Positions 9,261 to 19,137 of a DNA stretch of 64,000 nucleotides are shown in pieces. Made by a program: the position numbers and the translations under genes. The notes below the pieces were generated by a model. It saw only the letters and a list, made by a program, of their open reading frames with translations, did no database searches and was not told the origin of the DNA. How positions within the stretch are numbered: position 1 is the first letter of the stretch; each line of letters starts with the position of its first letter. Source of the stretch: Micromonospora orduensis. GTDB taxonomy: Bacteria; Actinomycetota; Actinomycetes; Mycobacteriales; Micromonosporaceae. The DNA lies in assembly GCF_006228125.1 (NCBI RefSeq), contig NZ_VDFY01000157.1, positions 39,600 through 103,599 of the forward strand, in the 5' to 3' direction.

Positions 9261-9706
9261 GGGAGCACCACCGGCCCGGTGGGGTCGCTGAGCATCGGTG
9301 TGGGCGTGGGGGTGTTGGGCAGTGCGGCGCCCGGGTCGGCGAGGGCCTGTCGCACGTCGACCACTCGGGCGGCGGAGAAGGCGTCGGTGTCGGCGTACCG
9401 GGTGGCGACGCGGTCGGCGGCCGCGGCGAGGTGGCCGGTGGCGCCTCGGACGGCGTACACCATGTCGGCGGTCGCCTGCTGTGTCTCGTGGTGGGCGTGC
9501 AGGAACGCGACCAGCTCGACGAACGCGTCGCACGGGTTGGGGATCTCGGCGGACATGTCGGCGGCGATGTACGGCAGGTGCGGCGCGTAGTTGCGTTCGA
9601 CCTCGGCGGCGAGTTGGTCGGCGAACTCCCGGAGTTGGCGGATGTCAGCCTCGATACCGCCGTAGTTGCGCAGCCAGGGTGCTGGCCCGTCCTCTTCGGG
9701 GATCAT
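9257..9706 (-). CDS. Small helical ESX-like protein with YxxxD secretion motif
   Basis: The 149-aa protein is predicted to be mainly helical (residues 17-40, 60-100) and carries YADTD at residues 104-108, just after the helical region. That matches the general type VII secretion signal YxxxD/E, which in known PE/WXG100 proteins follows the second helix. It would pair with the PPE-like product encoded next (overlap ATGA). GGGAGG lies 5 nt before the ATG, so this is the first gene of the three-gene cassette. No clear W-x-G motif is seen, so the family name is uncertain; the secretion role is inference from the motif and the mycosin neighbour. Confidence 0.65.
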   Translation of the reverse strand: MIPEEDGPAPWLRNYGGIEADIRQLREFADQLAAEVERNYAPHLPYIAADMSAEIPNPCDAFVELVAFLHAHHETQQATADMVYAVRGATGHLAAAADRVATRYADTDAFSAARVVDVRQALADPGAALPNTPTPTPMLSDPTGPVVLP

Positions 9707-9793
9707 CGATCCTCCCTACCGTCACCACACCGTTTCCCTGAGTGAGGTTAACGGCTTCCCGCGACCATGGCAGCCCCCGCGTGGCGGATCGTG

Positions 9794-9988
9794 TCAGCGG
9801 GGAAGGCCGGCGGTGCGCCAGGTGCGGGGGCTGGCCGGCCGGGCGCTGCGGGCCCAGGTTGAAACGGCCGTCGGCGCGGGGGTGGCGGCTGGCCGGGACC
9901 GGACGACGATGGCCCCCACCAGGGCGGCCAACTCCTCGGCGGTGGGCACGCCGCGGACGACCCGGAACAGCGGCTCTTCGGCAGACAT
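9794..9988 (-). CDS. accE: Acyl-CoA carboxylase epsilon subunit
   Basis: The 64-aa product begins MSAEEPLFRVVRGVPTAEEL; the FRVVRGxPTxEELAALV block is characteristic of the actinobacterial AccE/PccE epsilon subunit, and the tail (STWARSARPASPRTWRTAG) matches the basic W..R.. end of that family. Epsilon bridges alpha and beta subunits and raises activity of AccD5-type carboxylases. TACCCT (10000-9995) lies 6 nt before the ATG, so it is probably leaderless. It usually follows the beta subunit gene directly; here the beta gene (16500-18083) is 6.5 kb away on the same strand. Confidence 0.78.
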   Translation of the reverse strand: MSAEEPLFRVVRGVPTAEELAALVGAIVVRSRPAATPAPTAVSTWARSARPASPRTWRTAGLPR

Positions 9989-10078
9989 GCCGCCAGGGTA
10001 CGCGGCCGGAAGTTACGGGGGACGCACAGTGGCGTGCCGGCGGTGTGACGGCCGGACGGTCCGGGTACCGTCTCACCG

Positions 10079-12046
10079 ATGTCGAACGCGCTTCCCCAAC
10101 TCGTCGCTGACCGATACCGGCTTCTGTCGCCGCTCGGCCAGGGCGGCATGGGTCGGGTGTGGAAGGCGCGCGACGAGGTGCTGCACCGGGACGTGGCCAT
10201 CAAGGAGTTGGTGCCGCCGCCCGGCCTCACCGACGAGGAACGCCGCGAGATGCGGGAACGCTCTCTGCGGGAGGCCCGGGCCATCGCCCGGCTCAACCAC
10301 GCCAACGTCGTGCGCATCTTCGACGTGCTGCGCACCGACGGCGATCCGTGGATCGTCATGGAGTACGTGGCGTCGAAGTCGTTGCAGGACACGCTCGCCG
10401 AGGACGGCCCGGTGCCGGTGGCCCGCGCCGTCGAGATCGGCCTCGGGGTGCTGGGCGCACTCAACGCGGCGCACAAGGCGGGCGTCATGCACCGCGACGT
10501 GAAGCCCGGCAACGTGCTGCTCGGCGACGACGGCCGGGTGGTGTTGACCGATTTCGGTCTCGCCACCATCCCGGGCGACCCGAACGTCACCCGCACCGGC
10601 ATGGTGCTCGGCTCGCCCGCGTACATCTCGCCGGAGCGGGCCAGGGACGGCACCGCCGGGCCGGAGGCCGACCTGTGGTCGTTGGGCGCGACGCTGTACG
10701 CGGCGGTCGAGGGCAAGTCGCCGTACGCCCGGCCGTCGGCGATCGGCACCCTGGCGGCGTTGGCCACCGAGCCGATCCCGCCGCCGAAGAACGCCGGCCC
10801 GCTCAAGGCCGTGCTCAACGGTCTGCTGCGCAAGGACCCGAACGAGCGGATCACCGCCGAGGTGGCCGAGCGGCTGCTGCGCCGCGCCGGTGGCAAGCGG
10901 TCGCGCGGGATCTCACTGCTCGATGGCGTACGCCGGCCGGGGCCGAACGGTCCGCGCGAGCCGCGCCTGCCGGTCGTGCCGGCCCCGCGACCCGCCGAGG
11001 AGCCCACGAACCGGCCGGTGTCGCCGCCCCCGCCGCCGGTCGCCGCGGAGACCTCCGCCGACGCCACGCCGACCGCCACCGTGTCGTCCGGTGCCGATGC
11101 CGAGCCGACCGCGCTGGTGCCGGCCGAGCCGACGGCGACGATCGACCCGCCGGCCACGCCGGACGCCGCGCCCACCGCGCCCGTCACGGCCGCGGCCAGC
11201 ACGTCCGGCGGGGGTACGACGAACGACGCCGAGGACGACGAGCCGACTGTCGTGGACGGTCCTCCGGTGGCGCCGGAGCAGCGCAAGCCGTCGCTCCCGA
11301 CGTCGGTGATGCCCCCGGTGAGTCCGGCCGGGCGTGCGGCGGTGCCGCCGTCGGACGGCACGAAACCGAACAACACGCGGCGCAACCTGCTGATCGGCGC
11401 CCTGGTGGCGGTGCTGCTGATCGGCCTCGTGGTGATCGTGCCGATGCTCACCAAGGGCCACGACGAGACCCCGCAGGCCGATCCGACCGGTGCTGCCGCG
11501 ACGTCGGCGCCGGCACCGACGACCGCCCCGGCGGCGCCCCCGCCGACGAGCGGCGCTCCCAGTCCGACCGCGTCGGCCACGCCGTCGGTCGACCCGAACG
11601 CGCTGCCGGCGGGCTGGAAGCTGCACAAGGACCCGGCGGGCTTCACGCTGCCGATCCCCGACGGCTGGGTACGCAGCCAGCCCGACGGCAGCACTGTCGT
11701 CTTTGACCAGTCCAACGGGCCGGGCGAACTGCTGGTGCAGTGGACCTCCACGCCGGCGAAGGACGCGGTCAAGGACTGGCAGGACAAGGAACCGGACCGC
11801 AGGAAGTTCGTGAACAACTACCAGTACCTCAGCATCAAGCCGTGCGACTTCTGGAAGACCTGCGGTGACTGGGAGTGGCTGGAGACCCGGGACGGGCAGC
11901 GGATCCACGTCCGTAACCGTGGTTTCGTGACGGCCAGCAACCGGGGCTACGCGCTGCGGTGGGAGATCGCGGAGAAGGACTGGCAGGCCAACCTGCCGAA
12001 CTTCGACCGGATCGCCAAGGGTTTCGTGCCCGACCGCAGGGACTGA
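10079..12046 (+). CDS. PknB-type membrane serine/threonine protein kinase
   Basis: The 655-aa product has a kinase domain at residues 13-270: glycine loop GQGGMGRVW (20-28), Lys42 in VAIKE, catalytic HRDVKPGN (138-145, Asp140), DFG (158-160) and SPAYISPE in the activation segment. A Pro/Thr-rich juxtamembrane stretch follows (about 280-430), one membrane helix (436-457), another Pro/Thr linker, and an extracellular domain of about 130 residues starting GWKLHKDPAGF, with a CDFWKTCGDWEW segment whose two Cys may form a disulfide. It should sense something outside the membrane; no PASTA repeats are seen. TACCGT 7 nt before the ATG suggests a leaderless transcript. Confidence 0.93.
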   Translation: MSNALPQLVADRYRLLSPLGQGGMGRVWKARDEVLHRDVAIKELVPPPGLTDEERREMRERSLREARAIARLNHANVVRIFDVLRTDGDPWIVMEYVASKSLQDTLAEDGPVPVARAVEIGLGVLGALNAAHKAGVMHRDVKPGNVLLGDDGRVVLTDFGLATIPGDPNVTRTGMVLGSPAYISPERARDGTAGPEADLWSLGATLYAAVEGKSPYARPSAIGTLAALATEPIPPPKNAGPLKAVLNGLLRKDPNERITAEVAERLLRRAGGKRSRGISLLDGVRRPGPNGPREPRLPVVPAPRPAEEPTNRPVSPPPPPVAAETSADATPTATVSSGADAEPTALVPAEPTATIDPPATPDAAPTAPVTAAASTSGGGTTNDAEDDEPTVVDGPPVAPEQRKPSLPTSVMPPVSPAGRAAVPPSDGTKPNNTRRNLLIGALVAVLLIGLVVIVPMLTKGHDETPQADPTGAAATSAPAPTTAPAAPPPTSGAPSPTASATPSVDPNALPAGWKLHKDPAGFTLPIPDGWVRSQPDGSTVVFDQSNGPGELLVQWTSTPAKDAVKDWQDKEPDRRKFVNNYQYLSIKPCDFWKTCGDWEWLETRDGQRIHVRNRGFVTASNRGYALRWEIAEKDWQANLPNFDRIAKGFVPDRRD

Positions 12047-12061
12047 AATTGATTCGCATGA

Positions 12062-12102
12062 CCTTCCGTCGTCCGGGGTAATTGACCTTCGACGACGGAA
12101 GG
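12062..12102 (+). promoter_or_regulatory. Inverted repeat overlapping a ribosome binding site
   Basis: CCTTCCGTCGTC (12062-12073) and GACGACGGAAGG (12091-12102) form a perfect 12-bp stem with a 17-nt loop. The second arm contains the first half of the AAGGAGGT ribosome site of the gene at 12112. It could be the kinase gene terminator, or a translation-limiting hairpin, or both. Confidence 0.6.
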
Positions 12103-12111
12103 AGGTACGAC

Positions 12112-12339
12112 ATGGGTTACCGACGGAGGGATGCCCGGCCCCGGCTGGCACTGTGGATGCTCGTCGCGTTCGGCGACGCGGTTCTGCTGCTGGTCGCCGT
12201 GGGGGTTCCGGCGCTCATCGCACTGCTCAGCGTCGTGGCCGTTGCCGTCTGCGGGGTCGGCGCGTGGCGGCTGACCCGGCGGGGTGCGCTGACTCCCGAT
12301 GAGACTCCAGTGCCGGCGATGAGCCGACGGCGGGCCTGA
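12112..12339 (+). CDS. Small two-helix membrane protein
   Basis: The 75-aa product starts MGYRRRDARPRLALWMLV and contains a hydrophobic stretch of about 35 residues (LALWMLVAFGDAVLLLVAVG onward) that can form two membrane helices, flanked by Arg-rich ends (GAWRLTRRG, MSRRRA). I do not recognise the family. The ATG at 12112 is chosen because a near-perfect AAGGAGGT lies 6 nt upstream; an in-frame earlier TTG (12082) has none. The inverted repeat at 12062-12102 may control it. Confidence 0.6.
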   Translation: MGYRRRDARPRLALWMLVAFGDAVLLLVAVGVPALIALLSVVAVAVCGVGAWRLTRRGALTPDETPVPAMSRRRA

Positions 12340-12355
12340 CCCGGAAACCGATGTG

Positions 12356-12412
12356 TGGCGGCAGCCGGACCGATTGTCGACCGTGTGGTGACAGTCGATC
12401 CCGCTGCCGCCA
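12356..12412. terminator. Inverted repeat between convergent genes
   Basis: TGGCGGCAGC (12356-12365) and GCTGCCGCCA (12403-12412) are perfect arms enclosing 37 nt that include a weaker GATTGTC/GACAGTC pairing. It sits between convergent genes 12112-12339 and 12422-13174 and probably ends both transcripts. Confidence 0.5.
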
Positions 12413-12421
12413 ACGGCTCGG

Positions 12422-13174
12422 TCAGGTGTTGTTGGCCAGTGCGATCAGCCGGCTCCGGTCACCGTTCCAGTAGTTGCGGTCCACGTTGCCGCTGATCCCG
12501 GAGACGGCTCCCGTGCTGGTGTACTGCCAGAAGCTCCACACCGACGCGCCGGCCGGCAGGGCGCCCGGCGTGCTCGACCAGCGGGCCAGCCAGAGCGGGT
12601 GGTTGGCCCACGGGCCGGTCCAGCTGCCGGTGCACTGGTTCCACCAGCTCGTGGTGGTGTAGATGACCGCGTACCGGCCGGTGCGGGAGCGGTAGGTGTT
12701 CAGGAAGTCCTGGATCCAGTTGCGCATCCCGGTGGTGCTCAGCCCGTAGCAGTAGCCGCCGCTGTACGGGTTGCCCTCGATGTCCAGCGCCGCCGGCAGG
12801 GTGCGGCTGTCCGCCGACCAGGCGCCACCGTTGGACGCCAGGTAGTTGGCCTGGGTGGAGCCGGCGGAGATGTTCGGCCGGGCGAAGTGGTACGCCCCGC
12901 GGATCACCCCGGCGTTGTAGGCGTTCACGTAGTTCGCGTTGAAGTTCGGGTCCTTGTAGCTGGTGCCCTCGGTCGCCTTGATGAAGGCGAACTCGATGCC
13001 CGCGTTGCGGACGCTTGTCCAGTTGATCGTGCCTTGGTAGCGGGACACGTCGACGCCAGGGGTGGTGGCCGCCGCCGCCGGGCTGGCGGTCGCGACGAGG
13101 GCCGCCGCCGCGGTGGCGAGGACGGTGAGGCCGGCCGCGAGTACGCGGCGCAGCGGTGAGTCGGTACGGGCCAT
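12422..13174 (-). CDS. Secreted GH25 lysozyme (N,O-diacetylmuramidase type)
   Basis: The 250-aa product has a signal peptide (about residues 1-37, ending SPAAAATT) and a single GH25 domain: PGVDVSRYQGTINW at 39-52 (Asp42), FAFIKATEGTSY, GAYHFARP, the catalytic DIEGNPY (Asp131, Glu133) and VWSFWQYTS. It cleaves the MurNAc-GlcNAc bond of peptidoglycan outside the cell. No wall-binding repeats are attached, so it is the minimal secreted form common in Micromonosporaceae and Streptomyces. It is a lone gene, convergent with the small membrane protein gene. Confidence 0.92.
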   Translation of the reverse strand: MARTDSPLRRVLAAGLTVLATAAAALVATASPAAAATTPGVDVSRYQGTINWTSVRNAGIEFAFIKATEGTSYKDPNFNANYVNAYNAGVIRGAYHFARPNISAGSTQANYLASNGGAWSADSRTLPAALDIEGNPYSGGYCYGLSTTGMRNWIQDFLNTYRSRTGRYAVIYTTTSWWNQCTGSWTGPWANHPLWLARWSSTPGALPAGASVWSFWQYTSTGAVSGISGNVDRNYWNGDRSRLIALANNT

Positions 13175-13323
13175 GGGTGCCTCCAGGGACGAGCTGTCTA
13201 TTGATGCCCATCTTTGGAGATAACTGCCCTAGATCGCAAGAGTTGTCGAGGAAACTTTCAGCGACGGCTGTCGAGCAGGTGCCTCGGGAGTGGCACGGAA
13301 CGCCGCCGGTAGGCTCGCGCCCC

Positions 13324-14070
13324 ATGATGTCGATCGACGGGCTGGGCGAGAAGTGGGACACGCTGTTCGGCGCGCAGCCGGACCCGCCCCCGCTGCTGGT
13401 ATTGATCACCGCCGCCGCCGTCGCGCTGGTGGTGGTGTCCACCCGACTGCCGTGGCGGATCGCCCGCAACGCCATCACCATCGCCCACGAGGGCGGGCAC
13501 GCGCTCGTCGCCCTGCTCACCGGCCGCAAGCTGCGCGGCATCCGGCTGCACTCGGACACGTCGGGGCTGACGCTCTCCGCCGGTCGACCCACCGGGCCGG
13601 GCATGATCCTGACCCTGCTCGCCGGCTACGTCGCCCCGCCGCTGGTCGGGTTGGCCGGCGCCTGGCTGCTCGGCGGTAACCGGATCACCCTGCTGCTCTG
13701 GGTGGCGGTGGCGCTGCTGCTCGCCATGCTCATCATGATCCGCAACGCCTTCGGCGTGGTGTCGCTGCTGGTCACCGGCGCGCTGGTGTTCGCCGTCTCC
13801 TGGTACGCCACCCCGCAGGTGCAGGCCGCGTTCGCGTACGCCGGGGTGTGGTTCCTGCTGCTCGGCGGGGTGCGTCCGGTGGTGGAGCTGCAACGGCTGC
13901 GCTCGCGTGGCCGGATGCCCGCCTCCGACGCGGACCAGCTCGCCGGGCTGACCCCGTTCCCGGCGTTCTTCTGGGTCATGGTCTTCGCCCTGGTCAACGT
14001 GGCCGCCCTGATCACGGGCGCCCTGCTGTTGGCGGGCCCGATCCTCACCAGCGCGGGCCTGACGATCTAG
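13324..14070 (+). CDS. M50-like membrane metallopeptidase
   Basis: The 248-aa protein has an HEGGH zinc motif (residues 55-59, in ITIAHEGGHALVALLTG) at the membrane border and six or so hydrophobic segments, which fits the M50B group of intramembrane proteases. The usual third ligand motif (NxxPxxPLDG) is not obvious, so it may belong to the short peptidase M50-like family of unknown substrate. Two adjacent ATG codons (13324, 13327) are possible starts. TAGGCT (13310-13315) ends 8 nt before the first, so the transcript is probably leaderless; no ribosome site is visible. The next gene starts 22 nt downstream but has its own -10. Confidence 0.78.
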   Translation: MMSIDGLGEKWDTLFGAQPDPPPLLVLITAAAVALVVVSTRLPWRIARNAITIAHEGGHALVALLTGRKLRGIRLHSDTSGLTLSAGRPTGPGMILTLLAGYVAPPLVGLAGAWLLGGNRITLLLWVAVALLLAMLIMIRNAFGVVSLLVTGALVFAVSWYATPQVQAAFAYAGVWFLLLGGVRPVVELQRLRSRGRMPASDADQLAGLTPFPAFFWVMVFALVNVAALITGALLLAGPILTSAGLTI

Positions 14071-14092
14071 CCGCACCGGGCAGAATGGGGCC

Positions 14093-15076
14093 ATGCGATA
14101 TGTGATCATCGGGGCCGGCGCGGTTGGCGGAACGATCGGGGCGCGGCTGGCGGAGGCCGGCCGCGACGTGACAGTGGTGGCCCGCGGGGCGCACCTGGAC
14201 GCGATCCGTGATCGGGGTCTGACCCTGCGGCAGCCAGACGGTGACATCACCGTCCGGCTCGACGCCGTGGACCGGCCCGGTGACCGTCCCCTGCCCGCCG
14301 ACACGGTGCTGGTCCTCACCGTGAAGTCGCAGGACACCGCCGGGGCGTTGGCCGCCTGGGTGGACGCGCCGGTGGCCGGCGGCGGTACGGCGGGTGAGCG
14401 GTTGCCGCTGGTCACCGCGCAGAACGGGGTGGCGAACGAGCGGGCCGCGCTGCGGCTCTTCGCCGACGTGCACCCCGTCTGTGTCTGGTTGCCGGCCACC
14501 CACCTGCAACCGGGTGTGGTGGTGGCCAACGGGTACCCGCATCCGGGGATGCTCCACATCGGGCGGTACCCGGACGGCGCCGACGACACCGACCGGGCCG
14601 TCGCCGCCGACCTCACCGCCGCCGGCTTCGTCGCGCCGGTACGCGATGACGTGCTGCGCTGGAAGTACGGCAAGCTGCTCAGCAACCTCGGCAACGGCCT
14701 CCAGGCGCTGCTCGGGCAGGACATCCCCGACGCGCTGGCCGAGCGGGTACGCGCCGAGGGCGTCGCCGTACTCGCCGCCGCGGGCATCGCGCACACCTCC
14801 CCGCAGGAGGAGAAGGCCGAACGCGGCGACCTGGTCGGGCAGCGCCCGGTGGCTGGCGAGGCCCGTTCCGGCGGCTCCACCTGGCAGAGCCTGGCCCGGG
14901 GCACCGGCTCCACCGAGGTCGACCACCTCAACGGGGAGATCGTCCTGCTCGGCCGTCTGCACGGCGTACCGACGCCCGCGAACGCGGCCGTGCAGCGTGC
15001 GGTACGCCGGGCGGTCCGGGAGCGCATCGGTGCTGGCGCGTTTCCGCTCACCGAGTTGGAGAAGATGATCGCCTGA
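14093..15076 (+). CDS. Ketopantoate reductase family (PanE/ApbA) protein
   Basis: The 327-aa product starts with the dinucleotide-binding motif IIGAGAVGGTIGARLAEAG (residues 4-22) and has the conserved VLTVKSQDTAGAL, ITAQNG-like VTAQNGVANE and the helical C-terminal domain with WKYGKLLSNLGNGLQAL, where the Lys corresponds to the PanE catalytic lysine. It would reduce 2-dehydropantoate or another 2-keto acid with NADPH. Several PanE paralogues occur in actinobacteria, so pantothenate synthesis is not certain. CAGAAT lies 6 nt before the ATG; leaderless start likely. Confidence 0.83.
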   Translation: MRYVIIGAGAVGGTIGARLAEAGRDVTVVARGAHLDAIRDRGLTLRQPDGDITVRLDAVDRPGDRPLPADTVLVLTVKSQDTAGALAAWVDAPVAGGGTAGERLPLVTAQNGVANERAALRLFADVHPVCVWLPATHLQPGVVVANGYPHPGMLHIGRYPDGADDTDRAVAADLTAAGFVAPVRDDVLRWKYGKLLSNLGNGLQALLGQDIPDALAERVRAEGVAVLAAAGIAHTSPQEEKAERGDLVGQRPVAGEARSGGSTWQSLARGTGSTEVDHLNGEIVLLGRLHGVPTPANAAVQRAVRRAVRERIGAGAFPLTELEKMIA

Positions 15077-15138
15077 CCGGGGCAACCGAGGACCCCGCCC
15101 GGCGCGTGTTCCCTGCGACCGACACGGGGAGGTAGCGG

Positions 15139-15639
15139 GTGCCGGACGTCGACGGGTTCGACGAGTTCTACCGGGGGAGCCGGCAACGGCTGCTCGGGTT
15201 CGTCTACGCCCTGACCGGCGATCGGGTCGAGGCGCAGGACGCCGTGCAGGAGGCGTACATCCGGGCGTGGCAGCGCTGGTCGACGGTCAGCCGGTACGAC
15301 GACCCGGAGGCGTGGGTGCGGGTGGTGGCCAGCCGGGTCGCGGTCAGCCGGTGGCGCAGCCTGCGCAGTCGCGCCCGGGCGTACCTGCGGCACGGGGCCA
15401 CCGAGACCGTTCCCGGGCCGGGCACCGACACGATCGAGGTGGTCGCCGCGCTGCGCCGGCTGCCCGAGGAGCAACGCACCGCCATCGCCCTGTACTACCT
15501 GATGGGCATGCCGGTCGCCGAGGTGGCCCGGGAGACCGAGGCGCCGGTCGGCACGGTCAAGGCCCGACTCTCCCGGGGGCGCGTAGCGCTCGCCGGCCTG
15601 CTCGCCGTCTCTGATCTGGAGGAGGCCACCGATGCGTGA
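15139..15639 (+). CDS. ECF sigma factor, SigE-like group
   Basis: The 166-aa protein has region 2 (FDEFYRGSRQRLLGFVYALTG, DAVQEAYIRAWQRW) and region 4 (LPEEQRTAIALYYLMGMPVAEVA, then VGTVKARLSRGRVAL). It directs RNA polymerase to a small stress-type regulon. GGGGAGGT lies just ahead of the GTG start. The gene overlaps by 8 nt a membrane protein gene (15632) that is the likely anti-sigma partner. The actinobacterial SigE-like ECF group often has such a short N-terminus. Confidence 0.88.
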   Translation: MPDVDGFDEFYRGSRQRLLGFVYALTGDRVEAQDAVQEAYIRAWQRWSTVSRYDDPEAWVRVVASRVAVSRWRSLRSRARAYLRHGATETVPGPGTDTIEVVAALRRLPEEQRTAIALYYLMGMPVAEVARETEAPVGTVKARLSRGRVALAGLLAVSDLEEATDA

Positions 15640-16489
15640 CGAACTGGCATTCGTCGAACGGATCCACCGCGAGTTGAGCGACGTGCGCTGGCCGGAGCCG
15701 CAGGAGATCCGTGCCCGGGCGCGGCGGCGCAGCCGGCGCACCATCGTGGCGGCGACTGTCGCGCTGACACTCGTGGGGGGCTCCGCCGCCGCGATGGCGG
15801 GAGGTGGCCGAGGGGCGGTGCCGGCTCCGGTCTCCGCGACCACACCGACGCCGGCGCGCGGTGAGATCGCCGACGACTCGCTGCTGCGGCCGACCGACCT
15901 GGCGCAGCCGGCTCAACGGGAACTCAGCCAGTCCGGGTTGGGGGAACCGATCCTCATCGACCACCTGCTGGGCTACTGCCGCGAAAGTCAGGGGATCACG
16001 CCGGTCTGGCAGACGTCCCGCTGGTCCCGGTCACAGACGCTGCTGCGCGAGCACCGGGTGGGAGCGGCCACCCTCGGCGGCGTGCTGCTCACCCAGGACC
16101 TTTACCGGGTGACGCCGGAGCTGGCGAGGTCGTTCCTCGCCGACCTGGACGGCATGGTGGCGCCCTGCGCCGAGTGGCGCGGCGTCGGACCGTACGAGTT
16201 GGCCGGGAAGGCAGGCGTGGGGGAGGCGGTGCACCGCTGGGCGGTGGTCGACCGGAACTTCGCGGGCGACGGGGCCTCGCTGGTGCGGCACACGGTGTCC
16301 CGGCCGGTGGACCGGGCAACCGGCGCGCCCCTCGCTGACGAACCGCAGTCGACAAGCACGGCGATCGTCCGGGTCGGTGATCTGATCGCCGTGCTCAGCG
16401 TCGGCCAGGGCGGTACCGAAGCCGACCTGCGCCGGATGGCGACGGTTGCCGCCGGGCGGATGTGCCTCGCCGCCAACCCGCCCTGCTGA
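15632..16489 (+). CDS. Probable membrane-anchored partner (anti-sigma-like) of the ECF sigma factor
   Basis: The 285-aa product begins MRDELAFVERIHRELSDVRW, with a short cytoplasmic segment, one membrane helix at about residues 31-55 (TIVAATVALTLVGGSAAAMAG), and an extracytoplasmic domain of 230 residues that I do not recognise (four Cys: 110 region, GMVAPCAEW, GRMCLAANPPC). Overlap with the sigma gene by 8 nt and a GGAGGAGG site inside that gene imply coupled translation. The role as sigma-factor regulator is inferred from position and topology; no zinc-binding HxxxCxxC anti-sigma motif is present. It ends 10 nt from the convergent carboxylase gene. Confidence 0.65.
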   Translation: MRDELAFVERIHRELSDVRWPEPQEIRARARRRSRRTIVAATVALTLVGGSAAAMAGGGRGAVPAPVSATTPTPARGEIADDSLLRPTDLAQPAQRELSQSGLGEPILIDHLLGYCRESQGITPVWQTSRWSRSQTLLREHRVGAATLGGVLLTQDLYRVTPELARSFLADLDGMVAPCAEWRGVGPYELAGKAGVGEAVHRWAVVDRNFAGDGASLVRHTVSRPVDRATGAPLADEPQSTSTAIVRVGDLIAVLSVGQGGTEADLRRMATVAAGRMCLAANPPC

Positions 16490-16499
16490 CCCCAACGGA

Positions 16500-18083
<1,584 letters not shown>

Positions 18084-18167
18084 CCAGGGAATATAACGAT
18101 GGTTCAGGTCGACGCGGCTGTGCAGTACGCCTCAATGCCTCCCCGGGCGTCGCCGTAGGCTGACGGG

Positions 18168-19043
18168 ATGCCGGGCTCCCCGTACACCGATCTGGACCGC
18201 CCGCCGCTGTCGGCGGCCCGGCTGCGGCGCGCGCTGGTCGCGCCGAACGGGCCATGGGCTCGGCTGGAGCTGCACGCCGAGACCGGCTCCACCAACGCGG
18301 ACGTGGCCGCGGCCGCCGCGGCCGGTGAGCCGGAGGGCCTGGTCGTCGTCGCCGAACGGCAGACCGCCGGGCGTGGCCGGCGCGGCCGGGTCTGGCAGTC
18401 GCCGCCGCGTGCGGGCATCGCGACGAGCGTGCTGCTGCGGCCCGGCGAGGCCGTTCCGGACCGCGGCTGGCCGGCGGCGCCACCCACGGGGTACGGGTGG
18501 CTGCCGCTGCTCGCCGGTGTCGCGCTGGTCGAGGCGGTGGCCCGGCTGGCCGAGCTGGACGCCAGCCTGAAGTGGCCCAACGACCTGCTGATCGGCGACG
18601 CGAAGTGCGCCGGAGTGCTAGCCGAGGCGGTGCCCGGCCGCTCGCCGGCACAGCCGCCGGCCATCGTGCTCGGCGTCGGGCTCAACGTGACCCTGTGCGC
18701 CGACGAGTTGCCGGTGAACCCGACCGGGCTGCCGGCCACCTCGCTGCAACTGGCCGGCGCGGCGGCCACCGACCGTGATCCGCTGCTGCGGGCGCTGCTG
18801 CGCTCGGTCGCCGACTGGTACGACCGCTGGCGCTCGGCGGGCGGCGACGCGGTGGCCAGCGGCCTGCGCGACGCCTACCTGGCGGTCTGCGCGACTGTCG
18901 GCCGTGAGGTGCGCGTCCTGCTGCCCAACGGCGAGGCGCTGACCGGCACCGCCACCGGAGTGGACCCGGACGGTCAACTGCTGCTGACAACCGCGACCGG
19001 CGACCGCACCCTGGCCGCCGGCGACGTCCTCCACCTGCGCTGA
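18168..19043 (+). CDS. birA: Biotin-[acetyl-CoA carboxylase] ligase
   Basis: The 291-aa product is a monofunctional (class I) BirA without the DNA-binding wing. It shows the substrate loop GSTNADVAAAA, the biotinyl-AMP loop GRGRRGRVWQSPP, the KWPNDLLIG motif with the catalytic lysine region, and a C-terminal SH3-like cap (GREVRVLLPNGEALTGTATG). It attaches biotin to the EAMKM lysine of the carboxylase alpha chain, and its gene diverges from the beta-chain gene with 84 bp between. TAGGCT ends 6 nt before the ATG, so the mRNA is probably leaderless. Confidence 0.92.
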   Translation: MPGSPYTDLDRPPLSAARLRRALVAPNGPWARLELHAETGSTNADVAAAAAAGEPEGLVVVAERQTAGRGRRGRVWQSPPRAGIATSVLLRPGEAVPDRGWPAAPPTGYGWLPLLAGVALVEAVARLAELDASLKWPNDLLIGDAKCAGVLAEAVPGRSPAQPPAIVLGVGLNVTLCADELPVNPTGLPATSLQLAGAAATDRDPLLRALLRSVADWYDRWRSAGGDAVASGLRDAYLAVCATVGREVRVLLPNGEALTGTATGVDPDGQLLLTTATGDRTLAAGDVLHLR

Positions 19044-19137
19044 TCTCCACCCGGTAGTGGGGCCGCGTGGCGGATGTTGTGGTGGGGCTTGGGGGGTTTA
19101 CCGTCTGCGCGTCGAGAAAATGGCGTTGGAGGTTGTC

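Noticed and set aside
9748..11817. 689-codon minus-strand frame over the kinase gene
   Set aside because: Low-complexity antisense product; would also overlap accE in another frame. The sense kinase is unambiguous.
12082..12339. Longer form of the small membrane protein starting at TTG 12082
   Set aside because: No ribosome site there and it starts in the hairpin loop; ATG 12112 has AAGGAGGT.
13258..15843. 861-codon minus-strand open frame over M50, PanE and sigma genes
   Set aside because: Composition of an antisense frame (Arg, Pro, Ser, Gly runs); three clear sense genes occupy the same DNA.
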